The notes under the pieces: model-generated | Databases searched by the model: none | Told to the model about the DNA's origin: nothing | The model's input: only the letters and a program-made list of their open reading frames with translations | NCBI GenBank assembly: GCA_016713225.1 | Contig: JADJPO010000007.1 | Location: 90,105-154,104, forward strand | Source of the DNA: Kineosporiaceae bacterium | GTDB lineage: Bacteria > Actinomycetota > Actinomycetes > Actinomycetales > Kineosporiaceae | Direction: 5' to 3' | DNA: 64,000 bases | Translations under genes and position numbers: made by a program | Shown: piece by piece, positions 36,796 through 46,800 of the stretch | Numbering within the stretch: the stretch's first letter is position 1 | How the letters are laid out: the number at the start of each line of letters is the position of its first letter

Positions 36796-39740
36796 CGCGC
36801 CGTCCCGTCGGTGGGCAGGATCACCAGTAGCGGCCTGATCAACGACTGGCCGGACGCCAGCATGTCCTGGGCGAGCTGCTGGGCCGCGGTTCCGTGCTCC
36901 TCGATCCCGCGCCGGATCCTGGACGCCACGCCCGGCGCCGACCGTGCAGCTCGGGCCTCGCTGGCGTGACGCCAGGCCCGAATCCGCCCGGCGGCGTCCC
37001 GCAATGGGTCAACCACGCCGGTGATCCGTTCGTTGTGGATGAAGGCCAGGTGCTCACCCATCCGCTCCACCGCCTGTGGGATCAGCCAGTCCCAGTCGTC
37101 CTCGATCGGATCTGCCGGGTTGATCGCGTCAGGGCCGATGCCGGCGGCGCGAACGACGTCCAGCCCGTCGCCGCCTTGGACGACCAGGCTGCCCGGGCCG
37201 TCCAGGGCCGTCACGGCGTTGATCGTGTGCAGCAGCACCTGGCCGCGGGCGTTGTGCAGGACGCCCTGTACGAGGACTGTCGGGCCGAGGACGTCGCCGC
37301 GCACTGCCGGGACCTCCCCACGTTGCAGTCGGGCCAGGGCCCGGGCGGTGGCCCACTCGAGCACAGGGTGCAGGGGCGAAAGGTAGTGCGCCTGCGGCCA
37401 CAGGCTCTCCGAACCGCGGCGACGGGCGTCGATCAGGCTCTGCTCGCCGACCGCGGTCGAGGTGGCAAGCAGGACGCGATCACGGACGCCTCGTTCGGCG
37501 ACATAGTCCTGCGGCAAGAAAGCGAGCCGCGACCGCAGATCCGGCGGGGGCGTCAGTTCGACCAACCGCCGGTCGGGGTACTCCTTCCAGCCGACGCCCC
37601 CTGCCTGCACGGACGCCGAGGGGTTGGGGTAGACCTCGGCCAAGGCCTCACGCAAGTACTCCAGGTCCGAGCGGAACAGCCCCGGCGGATCGACCGTAGC
37701 CACCTCGTCGTTGTCCTGTTCGGTCTGTTCTCCGATCAGGGAGAACAGTTCTTCGAACGACAGCCCGCCAGCCGCATCGTCGGCATCCGTTGCCCCCGTG
37801 TGGCCATTCGCCCGTGGGTCGGGCACCACCTCGTCCAGGTCGCGGTGCTCGTCCAGCGCGCGCGCCACGGCCTCCTCCTCGGCACCGACGTCGTGCAGGC
37901 GCATCAGGGACGCCGCGTCGCCGAGGGCACGGTGCGCGGCGTCCTCCTTGGCGAGCAGGCGGGTCAGGACCCGGACGTCCGCGGAGAACTCGCCGTGGCT
38001 GCTGGTGGCCAGGAGCGCGGCGATCTGCGGCGCCTCGGTCTGCCCGTACCGGTCGATCCGGCCGTTGCGTTGTTCGATGCGGATCAGTGACCACGGCAAG
38101 TCGATGTGCACGAGGTGGTGGCAGTGCTGGTGCAGGTTGATGCCCTCGCTGGCCATGTCACCGGCGAGCAGGACCCGGATCGGGCTGTCGGTCAGGCCGA
38201 AGGACTCGATGACGGCCTGCTGGGTGTCGTCGGGCAGGTTGCCCTGCAGGACGGCGACCGCGACCGCGGGCAGGCCGAGCTGCTCCGGGAGTGCAGCCTC
38301 GAGCCAGGCGAGCGTGGCCAGGCGCTCACTGAAGCAGACGACCCGGGTGTCGGAGCCTCGGCCGACACCGATCCGCCGCAGGTAGTCGACCAGGACATCG
38401 AGTTTCGCCGGCCCGGTGTCGATGGCCACGGCGGCGAGGTCCTCCAGCTCGACCAGTGCCCGCTGCTCGTCGTCCGTGGTTGCCGTGAGGCGTTCAGCAC
38501 GGGCCAAGGTGGCCCGCCGGTTGCGGGCCGTCTCGGCCAGGGCCTGCGGGGAGGACAGGAACGCCTTGGCGAGGGTCCAGGGGAACAGTGCGGCGCCGCG
38601 ACGGGTCACCGCCGTCGTGCCGAGCGTGGCGTTCGGCGCGAGCCAGGTCTGCCACAGTTCGTCGACGATCGCCTCCTCGGCTGGAGTGAGGCCGACGGTG
38701 ATCAGCCTGGGCTCGCCGCGTTCGGCCCAGTGGTGACCGACCTCACGTTCGACGTCCGGCGAATGCCGATGCCGCCGGATGAATAACCGGGCGATGTCCG
38801 CCACCGTGTAATCGGCCGGGTCGACGATCGCGGTGGGATCGAGCAGGTCGATGAGGGTGGCGAACGACTCCGGCTTGCCGTTGTGCGGCGTGGCCGAGGC
38901 GAGCAGCAGCGCCTCGGTGTTCGGGGCGAGGGTGCGGGCCAGGCCGTAGTTCTGGGTGCCGGTGTTGGTGAGGTTGTGCGACTCGTCGATGACCACGACG
39001 TCCCAGCGTTGGCTGGTCAGGTGCGCGCGGTAGCGATCGGACTTGAGGGTGTCGACGGACACGATCACCTTGGGGTAGTAGGTGAACGGGTTGCGGGTGG
39101 CCGGCAGCTCCTGGCGGATGCGCTGGATGCCGGCCGAATCCAAGCGGATCAACGGGATCGCGAACCGTGCCCACAGCTCGCGCTGCATCTGCTCGAGAAC
39201 GTGGCGAGGGGTGACGACCAGGATGCGCTCCGCCCGGCCCCGACGGGCCAACTCGGAGATCACCATGCCGATCTCCAGGGTCTTGCCGAGCCCCACCGCG
39301 TCAGCGATGAGTAGCCGTGGTCGCAGGTTCTGCAGGCTGAGCGCCTTCATCACGGCCTTGCGCTGGTAGGTGAGCGGGTCGAGCAGCATCCGATGCGCCA
39401 CCGTCAGCCCTTGGGTGTGCAGGGGGACGGGTGTCTTGCGCAGCATCGCCTCGACCCACAGCCGGCTGCGCCGATAACCCGGCGAGTCATCGGCCACCAT
39501 GCGGGCGTTGGCCGGGTCGAGGACCTCCAGGTCGGGTTCGAGCTCGGTCAGGAACGTGGCCGTGGTGTCCCGGACCAGTTCACTGAGCCCCCGACAGGTC
39601 AGCCGCCACCCGTCGGCGCTCAGGCCGACTGTCTCGACCAGCCACTCCTCGTCTCGGACGACGACCACGCTGCCGATAGCGGGGATGGTGGTCGACTTGG
39701 GGTGATCGGTCGCTGGGTCGGCGACGGTCCTGGTGGTCAC
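36792..39740 (-). CDS. SNF2-family helicase, DISARM DrmD-like
   Basis: The 982-residue protein has Walker A DAVGLGKT (147-154), DESH (251-254) and QRNGRIDRYGQ (near 553), i.e. a complete SF2 SNF2-like motor, plus a long C-terminal region ending in a helical tail. The GTG at 39740 overlaps the TGA of the GmrSD-like gene (GTGA), and its own stop overlaps the methylase ATG. An SNF2 helicase coupled to a large Eco57I-type methylase is the hallmark of class 1 DISARM (drmD-drmMI). The usual partners drmA, drmB and drmC are not adjacent, so this is at most DISARM-like. The open frame extends further upstream only because of an indel in the preceding gene. Confidence 0.75.
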   Translation of the reverse strand: MTTRTVADPATDHPKSTTIPAIGSVVVVRDEEWLVETVGLSADGWRLTCRGLSELVRDTTATFLTELEPDLEVLDPANARMVADDSPGYRRSRLWVEAMLRKTPVPLHTQGLTVAHRMLLDPLTYQRKAVMKALSLQNLRPRLLIADAVGLGKTLEIGMVISELARRGRAERILVVTPRHVLEQMQRELWARFAIPLIRLDSAGIQRIRQELPATRNPFTYYPKVIVSVDTLKSDRYRAHLTSQRWDVVVIDESHNLTNTGTQNYGLARTLAPNTEALLLASATPHNGKPESFATLIDLLDPTAIVDPADYTVADIARLFIRRHRHSPDVEREVGHHWAERGEPRLITVGLTPAEEAIVDELWQTWLAPNATLGTTAVTRRGAALFPWTLAKAFLSSPQALAETARNRRATLARAERLTATTDDEQRALVELEDLAAVAIDTGPAKLDVLVDYLRRIGVGRGSDTRVVCFSERLATLAWLEAALPEQLGLPAVAVAVLQGNLPDDTQQAVIESFGLTDSPIRVLLAGDMASEGINLHQHCHHLVHIDLPWSLIRIEQRNGRIDRYGQTEAPQIAALLATSSHGEFSADVRVLTRLLAKEDAAHRALGDAASLMRLHDVGAEEEAVARALDEHRDLDEVVPDPRANGHTGATDADDAAGGLSFEELFSLIGEQTEQDNDEVATVDPPGLFRSDLEYLREALAEVYPNPSASVQAGGVGWKEYPDRRLVELTPPPDLRSRLAFLPQDYVAERGVRDRVLLATSTAVGEQSLIDARRRGSESLWPQAHYLSPLHPVLEWATARALARLQRGEVPAVRGDVLGPTVLVQGVLHNARGQVLLHTINAVTALDGPGSLVVQGGDGLDVVRAAGIGPDAINPADPIEDDWDWLIPQAVERMGEHLAFIHNERITGVVDPLRDAAGRIRAWRHASEARAARSAPGVASRIRRGIEEHGTAAQQLAQDMLASGQSLIRPLLVILPTDGTAR

Positions 39741-42316
39741 TGCGCCGAGTGGCAGGTGTCGATGAACCAACGCAGGACGTCGAGGATGGCACCGCGCCGC
39801 TCGGCGTCGGCGAGCACGTCGAGGGCGAAGGAGGCGCAGCCCGAGCTTGCTCTCCGGGAGAGTGATCCCGTCGACGGTGTTGAGCCGCCTCCGCAGCTCA
39901 TTGCGCAGGGACGCGTCGTCGAAGGGGGCTCTGGCCTTGAGGTATTGGAAGACCACCTCGGCCTTGCCCTGCACCGGGTACAGCGCCAGCGGCCAGATGT
40001 CGTCGCCCTGCCCACTGTCGGCCCGGTCGTACACCAGGAAGCAGCTGGTCTCGTCGGCTCGCCCGAATGACACTCGCCCGCCCAGCGCCGCCCAGCCATC
40101 GATCGCCGTGAGCACTCCCTTGGCGGTGTCAGGCGCCTGGGATTCGGTGAGCCGCGCGGAGAAGCTCTCCGCGGTACCTCGTCTGCCGGCGTTGCCAGTG
40201 GCTACGGGTTGGGTCGACGCCTCGGACTCGACGTCGAGGCCGGCCAGTTCGGCCAGTTCTGCCGCTCCGATGTGTTGGGTAGGGTCGGCTCGGCCAGAGG
40301 GGTCGAACCGGACTCCCTCGGCGATGAGCGCCTCCTGCTGACTGTCGGTGCGGCTGCTGCCGGGATACCACCGGAAGCCGGGCGAAAAGGTGCCCCCGGC
40401 CTGCAGCACGCGGTGCCCGTTCGGTACGTGGTGCGTGGCAATCCGCTGCCCCACAGGGACGGCGTGACTACCGAGGACCTGGGCGAGGTCGCCGTACGTC
40501 GTCCACGCCCCGGCCGGCAGTTCGGCAAGCACCCGGTTCAGCAGCCCCCACGACGCGCCGACCTCTTCCTCCTGCTCCGCCGTGGGATCGGGGCCTGGCC
40601 AGATCTCGATGATCCGGCTGGCCAGGTCATCCGCGCGGCTCAGAATCTGGTGACGAGACCAGGTCTCGTGCAGGGCGACGGCTTGGTTCATGAACAGGCC
40701 GCTGTGTGCCAGCTTCTCCCGCTTCTCGGCGAACGGCCGATTGCCGAGCGAAGAGTTGTACCCAGAGAGAGTGAGATTGCCCAGGGTGTGCAGGAGCGAG
40801 TCGTAGACCTCCGACGGGTTCTCCCCGATTCGAGGCCCGCTTGGAGCATGTCCCGCCAGACTGGCGTCAGCGTTTGGGGCAGGACGTGTTCGATCGTGCA
40901 GGCCTGCGGGTCAACCGGCTCCTTGCTGCCGTAGGTCCGCTCCAGCCAGGTGAGCACGAGTTTGCGCTGCGCGGTGCGGCCGGAGAAGTAGAACGAGTTC
41001 GACCTTGCCCCCTGGCGCACCTGCTCGTCGGTGGCGAAGAACTTCCGACCGGTGGACAGGTAGCGGCGAAGGGCCGCATCCACGGGGGACGCCCCGGCGA
41101 TCTGCGGCACGGCGGCGAGCAGGATGCGGTTGAGGTTGTTCGTGGCCCGACCAATGATCATTCGGCGAATGAGGAAGCTCTCGACATAGAGCATGGCCGA
41201 GGCGATCTCGTCGCTGCTGGCCTGGCCGCTGACGCGCCGATCGAGCAGGTGCAGCAGAAGCGGGTAGACCGTGGTCGTGCCCCATGTCTGCAGTCGGGAC
41301 AGGCGCTCACGGACCGCCGGGTCGCTCTCTCGCTCCGGGTTGAGGATCAGCTCCAACAGCTCGGAAAGCCGGTGGAAACGGTGCATCTCCTCGGCGACCG
41401 ATGCCTCGTCCGACAGGGTGTCCAAGCGGACGACCTGGGCACGGTAGGTGTCCCGCTGGTTGACCGCGTCATCGCGCTGGACGGCGTCCAGCCAGAACAG
41501 CAGCTCGAGCTGATCATTGGTCAGTCGTCGCTGCAAGGGAAGCCAGACGGTGTCGTAGAGCACCTCGCCGCGGGTCGGCAGGCGCATGAACAGGTAGTTC
41601 CGCAGCAGGTCGCCTTGGGTCAGCTTCAAGCCGGTGTTGTTCAACGATTCGAAGATCCGGTAGACGTTGTCGTCCTGGGCGGTGGTCACCGAGACCAGAG
41701 TGAGACCGGAGAGTACGGCCTCCTCCAGCCGCTCGATGTCCTCGGCGTCGTCCGGGTCGTCGTGGTCCACGAGGCGAGCGGCGAAGAAGCGGTAGGCCTC
41801 GCCGATGCTGTCCGCGCTGCCTGCACCGACGCCTCCGTCAATGCACGCGAGGTAGGAGACACGGTCGGCCTGGGTGGGCAGCAGCTTCAGCCGCTCGTCA
41901 CCCTTGCGCCACTTGTTGATCAAGAACTGCTCGTCGATACGGGCCTGGTGATCTGCTGATTCGGTATCAGCTCGGTGATCACGCAGGGCCGCAAGGAGCA
42001 GGGTCAGGGTCGTCAGTCGCTGCTGGCCGTCCACCACGAGGTAGCGGGACAGACCCGCGGGCCCGATATCACCGGTGAGAGCCAGGACCAGGGACCCCAT
42101 GAAGTGAGTGGCCCCACCGCCGTCACGTTCGCGATCTTCAGCTAGCTGGATGACGTCGTCCCAGAGCCGGGCGAGCTGCTCCTTCTTCCAGGCATATGTG
42201 CGCTGATACAGCGGCACCTGGTATTGCTTGGTCCCCTCCAACAGCTCGCGCAGACTGGTCTCGACCGCCTTGACCACGTCGCTATCCTCTCCATCCCCAG
42301 ATTGACTCACGTCCAT
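39737..42316 (-). CDS. GmrSD-like (DUF262/DUF1524) nuclease with C-terminal alkyltransferase-like domain (two frameshifts)
   Basis: Residues 1-400 carry DUF262, a ParB/sulfiredoxin-like NTPase: QVPLYQRTYAW (33-43) and DGQQRLTT (96-103). The DUF1524 HNH nuclease has IEHVLPQ (near 477) and, after a G4 run at 40823-40826 that needs one more G, HTLGNLTLSGYN. The frame then continues through LPAGAWTTYGDLAQVLG and VPNGHRVL, an O6-alkylguanine transferase-like DNA-binding domain without the reactive Cys. It ends in a helical domain after a second indel near 39845 (rejoining ESKLGLR to SFALDVLADAE). Type IV restriction enzymes of this group cut modified phage DNA. Repaired length is about 860 residues. 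Coupling by GTGA to the helicase makes one operon of restriction, helicase and methylase. Confidence 0.75.
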
Positions 42317-42721
42317 GCGTGGCAGGGGGACTCAACCGAGGTGCATGGTCAAAGACCATCACCCGTCGGTCCGACCCGCCCTGCAGCGCCCGTTCCAGTT
42401 GTCGGATCGCCCCCGCACGATCCTAGGAGGCTACTCAACGTGGACGTCGGCACACCGAGCGATCTGATATTCGGCGCCGTCGTGCTCCAGAACGCCCGAT
42501 GATCGAGTGGGCGTCATGGCTGGCTCACCGAGCCCCCGGGGGGGTGGACCCACCAGATCATGATCTGGGTCGTCGCCGCGAGGGAACCGCGCGTCCCGGC
42601 GTGTAGATCGCGCTAGCAGGCAGGCAGCGCAACGACGTCGGGCGCCAGTGCGGTTCCTTCCCGCAGCCGCAAGCCGTCAAGGCCGCCTGAGCGGCGATCA
42701 TGCCCGTCATCCACCAAGGTC
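42317..42721. other. Intergenic stretch left of the IS630 element
   Basis: No convincing gene. It contains a perfect 16-base palindrome CCAGATCATGATCTGG at 42553-42568. Directly beside the IS lies a minus-strand sequence that reads on from the interrupted helicase stop without recognisable protein content. Confidence 0.5.
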
Positions 42722-43847
42722 TAGTGCCCCGCGTGGTTAGTTGATAGACGCTTCGGGTGTTGGGATGCTGGGGTATGGCGAATCGTCCTGCCCCGGCCTT
42801 GATCTTGCGTGAGGGTGACCGAGCGGAATTGGTCCGGTTGACCCGTGCCACGTCGGTGCGGGCGGGGTTGGCGCTGCGGGCGCGGATCGTGCTGCTCGCC
42901 TCCGAGGGCGCCTCGAACACGGTGATCGCCGAGCGGGTCGGGGCGACCAGGACCACGGTGATCGGGTGGCGTCACCGGTATCAGGCCAACGGGATCACCG
43001 GCTTGGACGACGAGCCACGCTCGGGCAAGCCGCGGGTGATCGACCGGGCGAAGGTGATCGCGGCGACGTTGGCTCCGCCGCCGAAGAAGTTCGGGGTGAC
43101 GCACTGGTCGAGCCGGTTGCTGGCCCGCCATTTGAAGATCTCCGACCATTCGGTGGCCACGATCTGGCGGGAGGCCGGCGTGCAGCCCTGGCGCAGTGAG
43201 TCGTTCCGGTTCTCCACCGACCCGGAGCTGGTCGCCAAGGTCACCGACGTGGTCGGGCTGTACTTGAACCCGCCGGAGAACGCGGTCGTGCTGTGTGTGG
43301 ATGAGAAGTCCCAGATCCAGGCCCTGGACCGGACCGCCCCGATCCTGCCCATGCAGCCGCACCTGATCGAACGCCGGTCGCACGACTACGTCCGGCACGG
43401 GACCTCCACCTTGTTCGCGGCGTTGGAGATCGCCACCGGGCAGGTCACCGCGGCCTGCAAGCCGCGCCACCGCCACCAGGAGTTCCTGGCCTTCCTCAAA
43501 CAGGTCGCCCGCGCCCATCCCGAGGTGGAGCTGCACCTGGTGATGGACAACTACGCCGCCCACAAGCACGCCGCGGTGAGGGACTGGCTGGCCGCGAACC
43601 CGCGGGTCATCGTGCACTTCACCCCCACGCACGCGTCGTGGATGAACCTGGTCGAGGTCTGGTTCTCGATCATCGAACGGCAAGCCATCCACCGCGGCAC
43701 CTACCGCTCCGTCAAAGACCTCAACGCCAAGATCCGCGCCTTCATCGACGGCTGGAACGACCGCTCCCACCCCTTCACCTGGACCAAGACCGCCGACCAG
43801 ATCCTCGCGAAAGCCAACCGTCGGATCACTTCAAACGCAGGGCACTA
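42722..43847 (+). mobile_element. IS630-family insertion sequence, complete
   Basis: The body is 42724-43845, flanked by TA duplications at 42722-42723 and 43846-43847, as expected for IS630/Tc1 elements. Terminal inverted repeats are imperfect: the left end starts GTGCCCCGCGT and the right end, reversed, GTGCCCTGCGT, with weaker matches inward. It carries one intact transposase gene. It inserted exactly into the TA of the TAG stop codon of the adjacent helicase gene and recreated that stop. Confidence 0.85.
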
Positions 43848-43848
43848 G
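42775..43848 (+). CDS. IS630-family DDE transposase
   Basis: The 357-residue protein has an N-terminal pair of HTH motifs (SEGASNTVIAERVGATRTTV) and a DDE catalytic domain. The acidic triad is Asp in CVDEKSQ (near 175), Asp in VMDNYAAHK (near 257) and Glu in WMNLVEVWF (near 293), matching the D-D-E spacing of IS630. The ATG at 42775 is preferred over an upstream ATG at 42757. Its stop TAG is made of the target-site TA plus the next chromosomal base, so the coding region reads through the right terminal repeat to the edge of the element. Confidence 0.93.
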   Translation: MANRPAPALILREGDRAELVRLTRATSVRAGLALRARIVLLASEGASNTVIAERVGATRTTVIGWRHRYQANGITGLDDEPRSGKPRVIDRAKVIAATLAPPPKKFGVTHWSSRLLARHLKISDHSVATIWREAGVQPWRSESFRFSTDPELVAKVTDVVGLYLNPPENAVVLCVDEKSQIQALDRTAPILPMQPHLIERRSHDYVRHGTSTLFAALEIATGQVTAACKPRHRHQEFLAFLKQVARAHPEVELHLVMDNYAAHKHAAVRDWLAANPRVIVHFTPTHASWMNLVEVWFSIIERQAIHRGTYRSVKDLNAKIRAFIDGWNDRSHPFTWTKTADQILAKANRRITSNAGH

Positions 43849-46800
43849 CGACTCTCACGGAGCAGGCGGGTCACGCTGCGATAGGTGGTGGCTTCCTGCG
43901 ACTGTGGCGAGAAGTACTGCACCAGGAATTCACCGTGGTGGTCGCTCGCAGGTACGCGGAGGTCCTGTCCCTCTCGTGCCGCTCGCACGATGGCCTCGGC
44001 CTCAGGATGTTTCAGCCATGCCACGATCCGTGCTCCACGCGCAGCAGAGGTCCGTTGGAGTTCCACGTTGGACCGGTATTTGATCGCTTCCTTGGAGTGG
44101 TCCGCGTGGTACCGCGCCCACCCCACGACACGTTCCTGGCCATCCCGGACAGGGACGTCCCGGCGTGAGTGATGAGCCTGCAGGGCCGCCTCTGCCTCGT
44201 GCGGGCGGATCCAGCCCACGAGGCGGTGACCGTATGGAACCGGAACCAGAACGCGATGGGGATTGGATGCCGATGGGTCGGGTTGGGATTGATCGGGTGT
44301 CTCACTCGATGGTGTCGTGCCCTCGAGCGTTGTCGTGGTGGACTCCACAGCCTCGGTGTCCCAGCCGGCCGGGGCAGACTCGACACCTGGTTCGGACGCC
44401 GCGATCGGCTCAATCTTGGCCAGGACGGCGGGCCCTTCCAGCGGCTCCTGGTGGGCATCGATAGCGACACCGGATTCTGTACTGGACGGGGCAGGGGCTT
44501 CCTCTGGTTCAGCACGTTCCGCTGGGTCCGTTGGCACGGCTTCGGGGAGGGGCGGCACCGTGACCACCGGTACGGGGCTCTTGGTCTGGCCAACATCCGA
44601 CGCCGGATCGATACCCAGGCGGTCGAGCCGCGTCCAGAGGGCGTCGAGAGCTGCGTGGGGCGAGCGGTAGTAGGTGGAGGCGAGGACGCGCCAGAACTTC
44701 CAGCCCAGCCGCTCGAGGACCCGCTGTCGTCGCAAGTCGCCGTCCCATTGTTCTGGTCCATGAAAACGGTCGCCGTCGCACTCGATCGCGAGGCGATCTC
44801 GCTCCCCGTGGACGACCATGTCGATGCGGTAGCTACCGACGCGGTGCTGAACGCTGACCTTGTACTGGCGTTGAAGCAGGTGGGTGAGCACGACACGTTC
44901 GAATCCGGATTCGCAGCGTTCCAGAAGGTCTGTCGTCTCCTCCCTGCGATTCGCCGCGTCTCGGACGTACTCAATCAAGGCACGCCGTTGGTCGTCCTGA
45001 TGCAGAGTGGCCGGGTCCACCGTATGGAATACCCATAGCTGATCACGGGCACGTGGAGGCGGCCACGTTGACCCGCTGCTTGTCGCCTGAACGGGTGGCG
45101 GCGTAGCCGTGGTCGTCTGCCACCACGCTGACGAAGACGACGTCGCGCTCGTCGCCTTGAAATGCCGACGGGTTGCCCACTCGGAGCTGACGTCGCTGGA
45201 ACTCGTCGAGCCCAAGCCTCTCCACGAGCATGTTCTCGATCACCCGCGACTGGGGTCCTGACTGGAGGGTGACTACTCCGAAGCTGGCACCGTCATAGGC
45301 GGGTTGGGAAGCGCAGCGCACGACCTGGTCGACCAATGCCTCAGCTTCGGGACGGTTGACTCGGCTGGACGAGGCCCCTGTGCATGCCCCGTTCGGCACC
45401 GGGATGGCACGCAGGACGGCGCCGATGCCGTCTCTGGTGCGCTCCCGGAGCGGCAGGATGCGGTGGTCGTAGTAGCGGTTGCTGAACTGGATGATGTCGG
45501 TCACGCACCGGAAGTGCTCGCGCAGCATGATGACGTTGGGGAAGGCCCGCTCGGCGATGCCGTAGAGGCTCTCGTCGACGGTGAGCAACGCCTTCTGCGG
45601 GACGTCGGAGAGGTAGATGTCCTGCAGCTGCATCACCCCGCTTCGGTCGATGCCGACGGCGGCCGGACTGGTCTGCTTGTCGTCGCCAACGACGATGCAC
45701 TTGCGGCCCAACGCGAGGACTCCGACCGAGAGCAGGTCGCATTGGCTGGACTCGTCGACGATGACGACGTCGAACAGCTCACTACGTCGGGGGTCGAAGT
45801 TCTCGATGACGCGGTGGATCGGCATGATCCAAATGGGGACAGCTCCCATTGCCTCAGGCAGCTGTTCCCGAGCCTGTTCGACCCAGTGTGGGGCGTACTT
45901 GCCGGTTCCCTTGCCGACCTTGGCAAGTGCCCTGAGCCACCCGGAGAGAGCGCGTCGCTGGTTGTCCTTGAGGTTGTGCTTGAGCCCGATGGCGGCGGAG
46001 CGTTTCGCGAGATCAATGACGGTCTCCGAGAGCTGGACCCGCTGGGTCTCACTGCGGCGCTGCAACACCTCCAGCTCCCCGTGAGCGTGAAGACTACTCA
46101 GCCACGCTTCCGCCTGGGCCCAGCGCCACGCCTCGCGCCAGGCTCCAGCCGGCAGCTCGGCAACCACGTCTACCGGCTGCGCCTCGATGCGGGAGGCCCA
46201 TTGAGGCGCAAGCGGCCGGAACTTGTCGACCAGGGCGTCGCGACGCAGCACGTGGGGCGTCAGAGCATCGAGCCGGAAGGCCTCGGCCAAGACGTGATCC
46301 CAGGTATCCCATCGGCCTTCTGTGTAGGCGGGAGCGCAACAGGCCCCACAGCGGGGACGCACCGGGCATCTCCCGCCCCGTGTCGAGGTAGGTCACCCAG
46401 CTGTCGAGATGTGCGCTCAGCTGCCGCTCCTGACGGCGGGCGGCCGCCGCGTTCAGCAACTGGACGACCTTGTTCATCGCCGCGGCATCGGGGATCTCGG
46501 GCAGCGCGGAGACTGCCCGGCGAAGGGCTGAGGTGACGCGTGGGCGGTCGTGCGCCTCCCACTGAAGAGCGTCCTGCAGCTGCTCCACGACGACGTTGAC
46601 ACCTGAAACGAAAGTCGCGCCGGGGGGTGGGACCGGGATCCCGGCTTGTGAAGCCAGCTGGCTCAGGTGGATCTGCAGGTGCCGGGATTCGACGGTCAGG
46701 CCGATGTGAGCGCGCACGAGGTCGACGTCCTGACGCGATCTCAGCGGCAGTTGATTCACCCTCGCGCTCTCGTAGAGCTGCCGCAGCTCTCGAGCGCCGA

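Noticed and set aside
40688..40830. Natural end of the DUF262 protein at 40688
   Set aside because: The last 40 residues of that frame are Arg/Ser-rich nonsense, while the other frame gives the conserved HTLGNLTLSGYN nuclease end.
42721..43770. Minus-strand open frame through the IS630 element
   Set aside because: The plus strand carries an intact DDE transposase, so the opposite frame is a shadow.
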